Part shown: one piece after another, positions 52,503 to 60,536 of the stretch
Layout: each line of letters begins with the position of its first letter
How positions within the stretch are numbered: position 1 is the stretch's first letter
Assembly: GCF_000374065.1 (NCBI RefSeq)
Contig: NZ_KB893301.1
Coordinates: 25,428-89,427 of the forward strand
From: Spirosoma luteum DSM 19990
GTDB lineage: Bacteria > Bacteroidota > Bacteroidia > Cytophagales > Spirosomataceae
Direction of reading: 5' to 3'
Length of the DNA stretch: 64,000 bases
Position numbers and translations under genes: made by a program
Notes under the pieces: model-generated
Told to the model about the DNA's origin: nothing
Seen by the model: the letters and a program-made list of their open reading frames with translations, nothing else
The model's database searches: none

Positions 52503-53885
52503 ATGATACAGGAAACTACCTCCCCAGCTGATTCGCTTACTGCAGAAGCCATTGCCGGCCTTAAGTCAACTTTCAATGGTACACTGCTCCGCCCCGGTCA
52601 GGACGGCTACGACCAGGCCCGCGCCGTCTGGAACGGCATGATCGACAAATGCCCCGCCCTGATTGCCCGTTGTACTAGTAGCGCCGACGTGCTTAGTGCA
52701 GTTAAGTTCGCCCGGCGGCACAACCTGCTGGTGGCAGTGCGCGGGGGTGGCCACAACGTAGCGGGGAATGCCGTATGCGCCGGCGGTCTCATGATTGACC
52801 TGTCGCCCATGAAAGCTATTGCCGTCGATGTGAGGGGTCGGACCGTCCGGGCCGAAGCCGGTGTTCTGTGGCGTGAATTGGACCAGGCCACCCAGCAGCA
52901 TGGGCTGGCTACGACGGGTGGTACGGTTTCACACACGGGCATCGCGGGCCTCACGCTGGGCGGAGGGCTAGGATGGCTCATGGGTAAACACGGCCTCACC
53001 TGCGACAACCTGCTTTCGGTAGACATGGTAATGGCTGATGGTCAGTTATTGAGTGCCAGCGAAACCGAGAACGAAGACCTGTTCTGGGCCGTTCGGGGTG
53101 GGGGCGGCAACTTTGGTGTAGTTACTTCCTTTACGTATCAACTCCATCCCGTTGGCCCAACCATATTGGGTGGGATGGTGCTCTACCCGCAGAATCAGGC
53201 AAAAGAGGTGCTACGTTTTTATCGTGATTTTGCCCGGAACACCTCCGATGAGTTAATGATCTTTGCCGCCCTGCTGAACACACCCGATGGTCTGCCGGTG
53301 GTTGCTCTCCTCGTGGGTTGGTTTGGCCCTGTTTCTGAAGGGGAGCAACACTTGAAACCTTTACGCGATTTTGGCACTCCGCTGGCCGACTTAATTGCCG
53401 AGGTGCCCTATGTACAACACCAGTCCCTGTTTGATGCCGCCACGCCACACGGAATGCACCGATACTGGAAGTCAGGCAACCTGCTGGAAATAAAAGATGA
53501 CTTTATCGACGTGGTCATTGAGCAGGCCACCCGCCAGCCATCGCCTTTCTCGTTCATCCTGTTTTTCCACATCAAGGGTGTTGCCGCCCGCATCGATCCA
53601 GCGAAAACGGCCTTCGGTCTGAGGGAGGATCAGTGGGATTTTGACATCGTATCGCAATGGACGGACCCGGCCGATGCGCAGACCAATATCGACTGGACCC
53701 GTAACTTCTGGAGTCAGGTGGAGCCGTACACGAAAGGCGTTTATGTTAATCATTTGGGGGGCGAAGACGAAGCTACGCGGGTAAGGGCGGCCTACGGACC
53801 TAACTACGACCGGCTTGTGGCGCTCAAGACCAAGTACGATCCTACAAACTTCTTCCGCCTGAATAACAACATCGCGCCAAACTAA
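52503..53885 (+). CDS. FAD-linked oxidase (BBE-type)
   Basis: A 460-residue cytoplasmic flavoprotein of the PCMH/VAO family. His84 in VRGGGHNVAG is the expected site of covalent FAD attachment. The second attachment Cys of berberine-bridge enzymes is replaced in the matching loop (GGTVSHTGIAGLTLGGGLG), so attachment should be single, as in 6-hydroxynicotine oxidase. The C-terminus has the BBE ending YDRLVALKTKYDPTNFFRLN. The ATG at 52503 is chosen over an upstream TTG. It precedes an SDR gene by 64 bases. Confidence 0.9.
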   Translation: MIQETTSPADSLTAEAIAGLKSTFNGTLLRPGQDGYDQARAVWNGMIDKCPALIARCTSSADVLSAVKFARRHNLLVAVRGGGHNVAGNAVCAGGLMIDLSPMKAIAVDVRGRTVRAEAGVLWRELDQATQQHGLATTGGTVSHTGIAGLTLGGGLGWLMGKHGLTCDNLLSVDMVMADGQLLSASETENEDLFWAVRGGGGNFGVVTSFTYQLHPVGPTILGGMVLYPQNQAKEVLRFYRDFARNTSDELMIFAALLNTPDGLPVVALLVGWFGPVSEGEQHLKPLRDFGTPLADLIAEVPYVQHQSLFDAATPHGMHRYWKSGNLLEIKDDFIDVVIEQATRQPSPFSFILFFHIKGVAARIDPAKTAFGLREDQWDFDIVSQWTDPADAQTNIDWTRNFWSQVEPYTKGVYVNHLGGEDEATRVRAAYGPNYDRLVALKTKYDPTNFFRLNNNIAPN

Positions 53886-53949
53886 GCCTAACAGCCGCTC
53901 ACACAAATCAGCCAATCTGTGTAAACCAATATACTAAATCTATACCTTC

Positions 53950-54825
53950 ATGTCAACTATTCTCATCACCGGCTGTAGCACCGGCATCGGTTTCGCTACG
54001 GCCGAACTGATGGCCCGAAATGGCCATACTGTTTACGCCACCATGCGTAATCCCCAGCGCTCACCCGAACTTGGGCAACTCGCCGAACGCGACCATCTGC
54101 CCATTACCATTATCACCATGGATGTGGATTCGGATGGGTCGGTACAATCGGCGGTGGCTAACGTACTGGCTCAGGCTGGTCATATCGATGTGCTGGTCAA
54201 CAATGCGGGTGTGGGCCCGCTTGGGCCGGTTGAAGAGCAACCATTCGCTGAATTTCAGGCTATCATGGAGACTAATTACTTCGGTACGCTGCGCTGCATT
54301 CGAGCAGTACTGCCTGGTATGCGCGAACGTCGTGAGGGGTGTATTATCACGATCTCGTCGGTAGGGGGTAAACTTTACAGCCCGTTTCATAGTGCCTATT
54401 GTGCCTCCAAAGCGGCCGTTGAAGCGCTGAGTGAATCGTTAGCTGGTGAGTTAGGACCTTTGGGAATTCGGGTAGCGGTGGTGCAGCCGGGGGTAATTGA
54501 TACGCCCATCCACGACAAATTTGACGAAGCGCCTGCCGATACAAACTACCCAAATCAAATCCGGCTGTTGGCTTTTCTGCGAGCCTCAAGGGATAACCAC
54601 GTGCCCGCATCCATCGTAGCTGAAACTATTCAGGCCATTGCAACGGGCCAACAGTCTACGTTCCGCAATCCGGTAGGCGCGGATGCGGCTCCGTTGCTAG
54701 GCTGGCGGGCTTCGCTCTCGGATGAAGACTGGATTGCCTCGGCGGGTATGGACGAAGAGACCTGGATAGGGGGCATGGCGCAACTAGGCGTAGATGTTTG
54801 GCCTTATTTACAAGCGGTTAGTTAA
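53950..54825 (+). CDS. Short-chain dehydrogenase/reductase
   Basis: A 291-residue SDR with the nucleotide-binding motif TGCSTGIG at 7-14, NNAG in the middle, and catalytic Tyr150 and Lys154 in YCASKAAVE. It keeps the classical SDR core, followed by an extended C-terminal tail of about 60 residues. Substrate unknown. It is likely co-transcribed with the FAD oxidase. Confidence 0.92.
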   Translation: MSTILITGCSTGIGFATAELMARNGHTVYATMRNPQRSPELGQLAERDHLPITIITMDVDSDGSVQSAVANVLAQAGHIDVLVNNAGVGPLGPVEEQPFAEFQAIMETNYFGTLRCIRAVLPGMRERREGCIITISSVGGKLYSPFHSAYCASKAAVEALSESLAGELGPLGIRVAVVQPGVIDTPIHDKFDEAPADTNYPNQIRLLAFLRASRDNHVPASIVAETIQAIATGQQSTFRNPVGADAAPLLGWRASLSDEDWIASAGMDEETWIGGMAQLGVDVWPYLQAVS

Positions 54826-55114
54826 TTTTTGTTGAGCTAACGTTCTATTCCTGCCAATTCACCTGCAAGCATGGAGACGACAAACAAAACGACCAATCGG
54901 GCAAAACGGAGCAGCTTTCGACGCTTACATTCGTAAACATAGGAAAAGCAATTATCACGTTTGCGGGTGTTCCGATAGCTCCCGAAGTGCATCGCTAACT
55001 GGGCGCGGTAGGGGAGTCAAGCAAGCTTTGAAAAGATAATCGTGACCAGCTGTACTTCGGAACGAATTTTGTCCGATATTTCCAGTGTATACGTACCATC
55101 AAACAGGTCTCCTT

Positions 55115-56131
55115 ATGAAACTTTCTACTATCGCCTTAGCCGCATCTATCTTATCCCTATCGGTGGATGGATTTGGGCAGAGTCAGGTTATCACGCCAGA
55201 CAATCAGGTCGTTAGCTTTCAGTCACTGAATGGTACAAGCAACCTGTTTATTGGTCAGAGTACCAGCGCAGTGATTGGCGGCACTTACAACACCTTTATG
55301 GGTAGCATGGCCGGGCAAGGCAACACGTCTGGTTCGTACAATACGTACTTTGGCTACAGAGCCGGGTTCCCCAATACGGTTGGTAGTCATAACACATTCG
55401 TGGGATACGAGGCCGGTAAGCTTAACACTGATGGGAGTGATAACGTTTTCATTGGTTACAACGCCGGGCAGGGCAGCCAGCGGGGACAGCGAAATCTGCT
55501 GATTGGTCCCAATGCCGGATTTGAGGGAACCGACGGGCATGATAACACCCTACTAGGTGCCAATGCCATTGGGGTAGGTGTGGGGCTTTCCAATGCAACA
55601 GCCATTGGTGCCAATGCCCGGGTACTGACCAGCAACGCCATGGTGCTGGGTAACAACGTAAATGTTGGTATTGGAACATCGACTCCCCAGAACAGACTTG
55701 AACTAACGGCGGGAACGGACGGACGTAGTGGCCTTCGCCTGACGAACATGACGGCTAATTCCCCGGCAAGTGAAGGATCATCGACTAAATTCCTGACGGT
55801 CAACGAAAATGGTGATGTGACGTTGGGAGCGCGTCTGTCGGCACTGGCTATGCACGTACAGCCCACTTCCGAAGGCCAATGGGCCGATTATGTATTTGCG
55901 CCAGCGTACCAGCTCCCCTCCCTGCCTGAAGTAGAGAAATTCATTCAGCAGAACAGGCATTTACCTGATTTGCCAAGCGCGCAGGATATGGTGAAGCAGG
56001 GCGTGGATCTGACGACCCTTCTAGCTACGCTGGTGAAGAAGAATGAAGAATTAACGCTTCACCTAATCGAGCAGCAGAAAAGAATAGAGCGATTGGAGCA
56101 GCAAAATCGTCAGTTGAGCAAAAAGAAATAA
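55115..56131 (+). CDS. Surface protein with YadA-head-like repeats and coiled-coil end
   Basis: A 339-residue exported protein with a signal peptide (MKLSTIALAASILSLSVDGF). Residues 40-200 hold repeats of the NTFxGxxAG type (YNTFMGSMAGQGNTSGSYNT, NTYFGYRAG, NTFVGYEAG), a left-handed beta-roll as in trimeric autotransporter heads. Near 255-300 it has the tail found in many Bacteroidota surface proteins (WADYVFAPAYQL, HLPDLPSAQDM), then a coiled coil (LIEQQKRIERLEQQNRQL). The C-terminal membrane anchor of true autotransporters is absent. I prefer the ATG at 55115 to an upstream GTG. The 289 bases before it show nothing I can name. Confidence 0.82.
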   Translation: MKLSTIALAASILSLSVDGFGQSQVITPDNQVVSFQSLNGTSNLFIGQSTSAVIGGTYNTFMGSMAGQGNTSGSYNTYFGYRAGFPNTVGSHNTFVGYEAGKLNTDGSDNVFIGYNAGQGSQRGQRNLLIGPNAGFEGTDGHDNTLLGANAIGVGVGLSNATAIGANARVLTSNAMVLGNNVNVGIGTSTPQNRLELTAGTDGRSGLRLTNMTANSPASEGSSTKFLTVNENGDVTLGARLSALAMHVQPTSEGQWADYVFAPAYQLPSLPEVEKFIQQNRHLPDLPSAQDMVKQGVDLTTLLATLVKKNEELTLHLIEQQKRIERLEQQNRQLSKKK

Positions 56132-56143
56132 CGAACTCCAGGC

Positions 56144-56204
56144 AAACCAAAAAAGGTTCGGGGAATGAATAGACCTTATTCATTCCCCGAACCTTTTTTG
56201 GTTT
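56144..56204. terminator. Perfect 27-bp hairpin between convergent genes
   Basis: The arms 56144-56170 and 56178-56204 pair without a mismatch around AGACCTT. Each arm carries an A or T tract near its outer end. It starts 12 bases after the surface-protein stop and touches the Nramp stop (56205-56207), so it can terminate both. Confidence 0.9.
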
Positions 56205-57410
56205 CTATTGAAAAGCCAGCCAGATGTTCCGTAAGCCCAGGAAAGCCGTGATGCCAACGATAGCTACCAGCGCAATATTTTGCCAGATAGTATTGCGATA
56301 AGTAGCAGGCAGTAACGTTTTGTTGTTGACCGCTATCAGCAAAAAGATGGCTACTACCGGTAATAGTAACCCATTGGCTACCTGCGCCAGTACAATGATG
56401 GGCACGGGCTTGGCACCCAGTAATCCAAACGTCATCCCGACGGCCATTACCCCGAGCCACGTTGCCCGGTAAGCCATTGACTGTACCGGCCACCCCAGCA
56501 GGCTTTGGCCGGTAATAGCAGCCGCCAGGGGAGCGGTAAGGGCCGACGAAAACCCAGCGGCAAATAACCCGAGGGCAAAAAAAGAACCCGCCCAGCTTCC
56601 AAGTCGGGTGGCTAAAGTTTGTGCTACGTTGAGAAAGCTGAATTCACCCGTAATCAATGTGCCGGAAATCAGAATCATCATCGAAATCAACCCACCAATC
56701 AAAACCGCGATGCCAATTCCCCAGCGCATCTGGGCCAGCGACTGTTCTGCACTGGCTTGCCCCATTCCAGACCCTAAAAACAGGTTGTAGGGTACAATGG
56801 TTGTACCGATCAGCCCGATAACCAGTATCATTGAGCCGGGTGGAATAGACGGGACAATCAGCGATTTCGATAAATGACCCAGGTCCGGTGCCGCACTCCA
56901 GGCCACATAGGCGAAGGCAATACCCATCCCAAAGACGACAAGGCCCAGAAAACTGGCAATGAATCGGGGAGAGCCCTTCCACAGCAATCCCGTGCATACC
57001 AGGCCCACCATGGCGGTTAGCAGTTGGGTTGGCAAACCACCGGTTGGGACACCAATAAATAAGGAAAGCCCCGCCACAGCTCCCAGAATGTTACCGGCCT
57101 GGTAGGCGGCACAGCCCAGGGTCACTGCTCCGAACAGGGCCACTATAACCCAGCGGATTCGTTGTCCATATACTTTCGTTAGTAATTCGCCCATGGTGAG
57201 TCCCGATGCCAGCGTAATTCGGGCAGCCGCTTCCTGTAGGAAAATAGTAGCGAGCGTAGAGAAGGTTAAGGCCCAGAGTAGGTCGAGGCCGAAACGGGAA
57301 CCAGTCACCGCACAGGTTGTAACGGTACCAGGGCCAATGAAGGCGGCCGAAATTACCGACCAGATTAATACGCTGCTCAGACCAGAGCGCAGAGATAGAT
57401 ACTTTGGCAC
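56205..57410 (-). CDS. Divergent Nramp-family metal transporter
   Basis: About 400 residues with 11 or so helices of the Nramp type. The usual DPGN metal motif of helix 1 is GPGT here (SAAFIGPGTVTTCAVTGSRF, residues 26-29), and the helix-6 motif MPHN is replaced by VPYN (GTTIVPYNLFLGSGMG). So the Asp, Asn and Met ligands are missing, and the cargo may differ from Mn or Fe. I prefer the GTG at 57410 (MPKYLSLRSGLSSVLIW). An ATG at 57476 is in frame, but the 22 extra residues (MMNDDCGKNSLSF...) come from a repeat hairpin. dps lies just upstream. Confidence 0.85.
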   Translation of the reverse strand: MPKYLSLRSGLSSVLIWSVISAAFIGPGTVTTCAVTGSRFGLDLLWALTFSTLATIFLQEAAARITLASGLTMGELLTKVYGQRIRWVIVALFGAVTLGCAAYQAGNILGAVAGLSLFIGVPTGGLPTQLLTAMVGLVCTGLLWKGSPRFIASFLGLVVFGMGIAFAYVAWSAAPDLGHLSKSLIVPSIPPGSMILVIGLIGTTIVPYNLFLGSGMGQASAEQSLAQMRWGIGIAVLIGGLISMMILISGTLITGEFSFLNVAQTLATRLGSWAGSFFALGLFAAGFSSALTAPLAAAITGQSLLGWPVQSMAYRATWLGVMAVGMTFGLLGAKPVPIIVLAQVANGLLLPVVAIFLLIAVNNKTLLPATYRNTIWQNIALVAIVGITAFLGLRNIWLAFQ

Positions 57411-57417
57411 TTTAAAG

Positions 57418-57491
57418 AATGATAAATCAGGAATGATGAATGATAAGGAATTTTTCCCACAATCATCATTCATCATTCCTGATTTATCATT
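57418..57491. repeat. Perfect 27-bp period-7 inverted repeat between dps and Nramp
   Basis: The left arm (57418-57444) is AATGATA-AATCAGG-AATGATG-AATGAT; the right arm (57465-57491) is its exact complement; the loop is 20 bases. It fills the gap between the two genes: the dps stop (57490-57492) lies in the right arm, and the Nramp GTG is eight bases beyond the left arm. Confidence 0.9.
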
Positions 57492-58014
57492 AGGAGAGGT
57501 ATTTCCGCAGCATCCAGGCCATTTTTTCGTGTTCTTCCATCAGGCCCGTCAGGAAATCGGCTGTGCCAGCGTCATCCAGATCATCGTCGCAAGTGGCTAC
57601 GTCTTCCCGCAGTTCACGGGCCAGTTGCTCGTGGTCAGCCAAAAGGCGTTCGAACATGTCGTGCGTTTTTACTTCGCCACTGTGGTCTTCCTCCAGGCTT
57701 GTTTCCTTAATGAAATCGCCCATGGTAGCCAGCGGGCGGCCTCCCAGCGTGCGGATACGTTCGGCCACAAGGTCAATGAATTCCTCGAGTTGCTTATACT
57801 GCTCCTCAAAAAACTCGTGGTATTCTTTAAAACTCGGCCCCGCTACATTCCAGTGATACTTACGCGTCTTGATGTACAATACGTGTAAATCAGCGAGATA
57901 GGCATTCAGCAATTCGTTGGCTTTTTTCATGGAGTCTTTCTCCAGGCCAATATTAGGCTGAATATTTTTGATCGGTTTTTCCTGCGTTTCCGGTTTGTTT
58001 AAATCAGTAGCCAT
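57490..58014 (-). CDS. dps: Dps ferritin-like DNA protection protein
   Basis: A 174-residue Dps protein that would form a 12-subunit shell, oxidise and store iron, and protect DNA. The inter-subunit ferroxidase site is visible: the His of RKYHWNVAGPSFKEYH, and the Asp/Glu of FFEEQYKQLEEFIDLVAERI given here as EQYKQLEEFIDLVAERI. The N-terminus (MATDLNKPETQEKPIKN) is polar with several Lys. It is the upstream neighbour of the Nramp gene on the same strand, which fits a metal-stress theme. Confidence 0.93.
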   Translation of the reverse strand: MATDLNKPETQEKPIKNIQPNIGLEKDSMKKANELLNAYLADLHVLYIKTRKYHWNVAGPSFKEYHEFFEEQYKQLEEFIDLVAERIRTLGGRPLATMGDFIKETSLEEDHSGEVKTHDMFERLLADHEQLARELREDVATCDDDLDDAGTADFLTGLMEEHEKMAWMLRKYLS

Positions 58015-58085
58015 AAAAGCGTATGTGTAAGTTTTAATTTACAAACCACGCTACCCAAAAATTGTTGCTACTTTTCAGGCGCTAA

Positions 58086-59021
58086 TCAAATTAAACCGGC
58101 AAAAACGTCTTTGGCATAAGTCAGGTCCTGCTTATGCGCTTCCACTGCTTCCAGCGTATGGGGTGAGCCTTTTTCCAGGCATTGTTCCAGTACTAAGTTA
58201 GGCCGGACGCCCAGCGTTTTCAGGTCGGTTGCCAGCCGTCGGTATTCGATATCACCCTCCTGGAATGTTTCCTGCCAGACACCTGCTTTCGATTGTCGGA
58301 TATGCACTTCAACGATTCGCTTGCCGTAAAGCTTTACCACATCAAACAAGGCCACCTGCGAGTTGCCCGACCCCCGATATACCCAGTGGGCATCCAGGCA
58401 GAGCGAAACGTTTTTCGGTTCAGTTGCCAACAGCATGTGGTGAAATTCCCGCGCAGCCTGACGGTGTTCCGGGGCGTGGGTATGGTAGGCCAGCGTGATG
58501 CCCCGTTTGCGTAGTTCGTCGCCCAGCCGGTTCAGGTTTTTGGCCTGCTCAATCAGTTCTTGGTCGGTTTTATCGTCTTCACTGCCCCACTTGACGGGAC
58601 TGGGGTTCGTTACAAAAATGGACGTACCGGCAGGGCGGGAGGCTTCGGCAATGGCCAGAACCGAATCAATGGATTTCTGGGCTTCGTCGGCCCGGTGGAG
58701 GGTGCTGTTTACGTACAGGGATGGCATTGCCAGCCCGTGTTTTTTTAATAAGGGCACCAGTTTCGTCACTTCTTCGGCGGAGGTGACTCCCGGTTCGTAA
58801 GCGGTTAGTCCCGATTGTGCCAGTTCGCTTAATGAGGCATCAGGGTCAGCCATCCACGTTTTACCCTGCCGCTCGTAAAAGGTTAGCCAGCTGTAGGAAT
58901 TGCAGGAAATGGGAAAGGACTTAACAGGAACGGGCGCCTGAGCAAAGCCCATCTCAGCAAGAAATGTTGTGCCGGTAAGAGCGGCCAGGGAACCTAGAAA
59001 ATGACGACGGTGAGACAGCAT
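58086..59021 (-). CDS. Exported sugar phosphate isomerase/epimerase-like TIM barrel
   Basis: A 311-residue protein of the xylose isomerase-like/AP endonuclease 2 superfamily. The N-terminus (MLSHRRHFLGSLAALTGTTF) is a Tat-type or Sec signal with a twin-basic start. The barrel shows SGLTAYEPGVTSAEEVTKL, GITLAYHTHAPEHR, LCLDAHWVYRGS and VEVHIRQSKAG, with metal-binding His, Asp and Glu in the usual places. Substrate unknown, probably a sugar. The last 24 bases of ftsE lie just upstream of its start. I use the ATG at 59021. Confidence 0.82.
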   Translation of the reverse strand: MLSHRRHFLGSLAALTGTTFLAEMGFAQAPVPVKSFPISCNSYSWLTFYERQGKTWMADPDASLSELAQSGLTAYEPGVTSAEEVTKLVPLLKKHGLAMPSLYVNSTLHRADEAQKSIDSVLAIAEASRPAGTSIFVTNPSPVKWGSEDDKTDQELIEQAKNLNRLGDELRKRGITLAYHTHAPEHRQAAREFHHMLLATEPKNVSLCLDAHWVYRGSGNSQVALFDVVKLYGKRIVEVHIRQSKAGVWQETFQEGDIEYRRLATDLKTLGVRPNLVLEQCLEKGSPHTLEAVEAHKQDLTYAKDVFAGLI

Positions 59022-59043
59022 AGGTTTTGGGGTTAAAAACCGC

Positions 59044-59724
59044 CTAGCCCAGCAACTCCACCACCTGTCCATCCTGACAGCGTAGTACGCGGGCGGGGTA
59101 TTTGTTCAGCAGGTCATAATTGTGGGTTGCCATCAGGACAGCCGTGCCCGCACTGTTGATTGCCTGAAACACTTTCATAATCTGATCGGCCACTGCCGGG
59201 TCGAGGTTGCCGGTTGGCTCATCGGCAATGAGGATTAGCGGCTCGTTGAGCATGGAACGCGCAATGACCACCCGCTGCTGCTCGCCACCCGAAAGCTGAT
59301 GGGGCATTTTTTTCTGAGCCGTCCCCAAACCCACCTGCATAAGCACATCGGCAATGCGATTGTTCATATCCGCCTTGTTCTTCCAACCGGTAGCCTTGAG
59401 CACAAACTTCAGGTTGTCTTCAACGGTGCGGTCGAAAAACAACTGGAAATCCTGAAAAACAATGCCAATATGTCGGCGTAGATGCGGAACATCACGAGGT
59501 TTCATCGCTTCCAGTTTGTAGCCTGCTACAAACCCTGAACCGTTCTGAAGCCACAAATCGGCGTATAACGTTTTCAGCAGGGATGTTTTTCCGCTACCCG
59601 TCCGGCCAATCAGGTACGCAAAGTCTCCCTTCTGTATCTGAAAGGATACGTTACCCAGAATTAACTTTTTATCCTGATAAATATCGGCATGATCGAGCGT
59701 AAGAACGGATTCGGTCGAGAACAT
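59044..59724 (-). CDS. ftsE: Cell-division ATPase FtsE
   Basis: A 226-residue ABC ATPase with Walker A GRTGSGKTS, signature LSGGEQQR and Walker B ILIADEPTGNLDP, and the FtsE-type sequence HIGIVFQDFQLFFDRTVEDN. FtsE works with the membrane protein FtsX to regulate cell-wall hydrolases at the septum. No ftsX lies within the window, so in this genome the two are apart, as often in Bacteroidota. LolD-like ATPases are the main alternative. A period-7 hairpin fills the gap between its start and the transaldolase stop. Confidence 0.85.
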   Translation of the reverse strand: MFSTESVLTLDHADIYQDKKLILGNVSFQIQKGDFAYLIGRTGSGKTSLLKTLYADLWLQNGSGFVAGYKLEAMKPRDVPHLRRHIGIVFQDFQLFFDRTVEDNLKFVLKATGWKNKADMNNRIADVLMQVGLGTAQKKMPHQLSGGEQQRVVIARSMLNEPLILIADEPTGNLDPAVADQIMKVFQAINSAGTAVLMATHNYDLLNKYPARVLRCQDGQVVELLG

Positions 59725-59739
59725 GAGCTGCGGTATAAA

Positions 59740-59816
59740 GTTTTCGGTTTATCGTTTACGGTTGGCTGACGCACTATTTTTACGCGTCAGCCAACCGTAA
59801 ACGATAAACCGAAAAC
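59740..59816. repeat. Perfect 33-bp period-7 inverted repeat
   Basis: The left arm (59740-59772) begins GTTTTCG-GTTTATC-GTTTAC and ends with GGCTGACGC. The right arm (59784-59816) is its exact complement; the loop is ACTATTTTTAC. It fills the gap between the transaldolase gene and ftsE, three bases from the transaldolase stop. The outer words resemble the decayed element at 30999. Confidence 0.92.
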
Positions 59817-59819
59817 GAT

Positions 59820-60479
59820 TTATTTCTTTTCTACTTTAGCGTGATCGGACAGGAATTTAGCCAGGCCACTATCCGTCAGCGGATGATTGATCAGCATTTT
59901 CATGACGCTTAATGGAGCCGTCATCACATCGGCACCAATTTCGGCGCACTGAATCACGTGCATTGGGTGACGAACTGACGCGGCCAGTACTTCGGTCGTG
60001 TACCCGTAATTGGTGTAGATATTAACGATCTGCTCGATCAGGGCCATACCATCGGTTGAAATATCATCTAACCGACCCACGAATGGAGAAACGTAGGTAG
60101 CACCGGCTTTGGCGGCCAATAATGCCTGACCCGCCGAGAACACCAGCGTGCAGTTGGTGCGAATGCCTTTTTCGGAGAAATACTTGATGGCTTTGATACT
60201 ATCGCCACTCATGGGGACTTTCACCACGATATTTTCGTCTATTTCGGCTAATTCTTCGCCTTCTTTAATCATCTCGTCGTACGTAACTGAGATGACCTCT
60301 GCGCTGACATCGCTCTGAACGATGTCGCAGATTTCTTTATAATGGCGCATCACATTGTCTTTTCCTGTGATACCTTCTTTGGCCATTAAGGAAGGGTTGG
60401 TGGTAACGCCGTCAAGAATTCCCATTTCCTGGGCTTCCCGAATGTCAGCCAGATTGGCCGTGTCAATGAAAAATTTCAT
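59820..60479 (-). CDS. tal: TalC-type transaldolase (FSA-like)
   Basis: A 219-residue class I aldolase of the short transaldolase/fructose-6-phosphate aldolase group. The Schiff-base Lys87 is in NIVVKVPMSG. Compared with E. coli FSA, Gln59 is Glu61 here (SAEVISVTYDE) and Tyr131 is Phe133 (YVSPFVGRLDD); both are the transaldolase-type residues, so I favour transaldolase over F6P aldolase. It would serve the pentose phosphate pathway. It is followed by galK upstream on the same strand. Confidence 0.88.
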   Translation of the reverse strand: MKFFIDTANLADIREAQEMGILDGVTTNPSLMAKEGITGKDNVMRHYKEICDIVQSDVSAEVISVTYDEMIKEGEELAEIDENIVVKVPMSGDSIKAIKYFSEKGIRTNCTLVFSAGQALLAAKAGATYVSPFVGRLDDISTDGMALIEQIVNIYTNYGYTTEVLAASVRHPMHVIQCAEIGADVMTAPLSVMKMLINHPLTDSGLAKFLSDHAKVEKK

Positions 60480-60536
60480 GGTAAATAGTGTTAATTAATT
60501 GGTTTGTAGTCGTTCGTATAGAAGGGTTTTTTAATC

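Noticed and set aside
56144..56204. Considered as another periodic element
   Set aside because: The 27-bp arms are perfect, but no clear period is visible and the site is between convergent genes; listed as a terminator.
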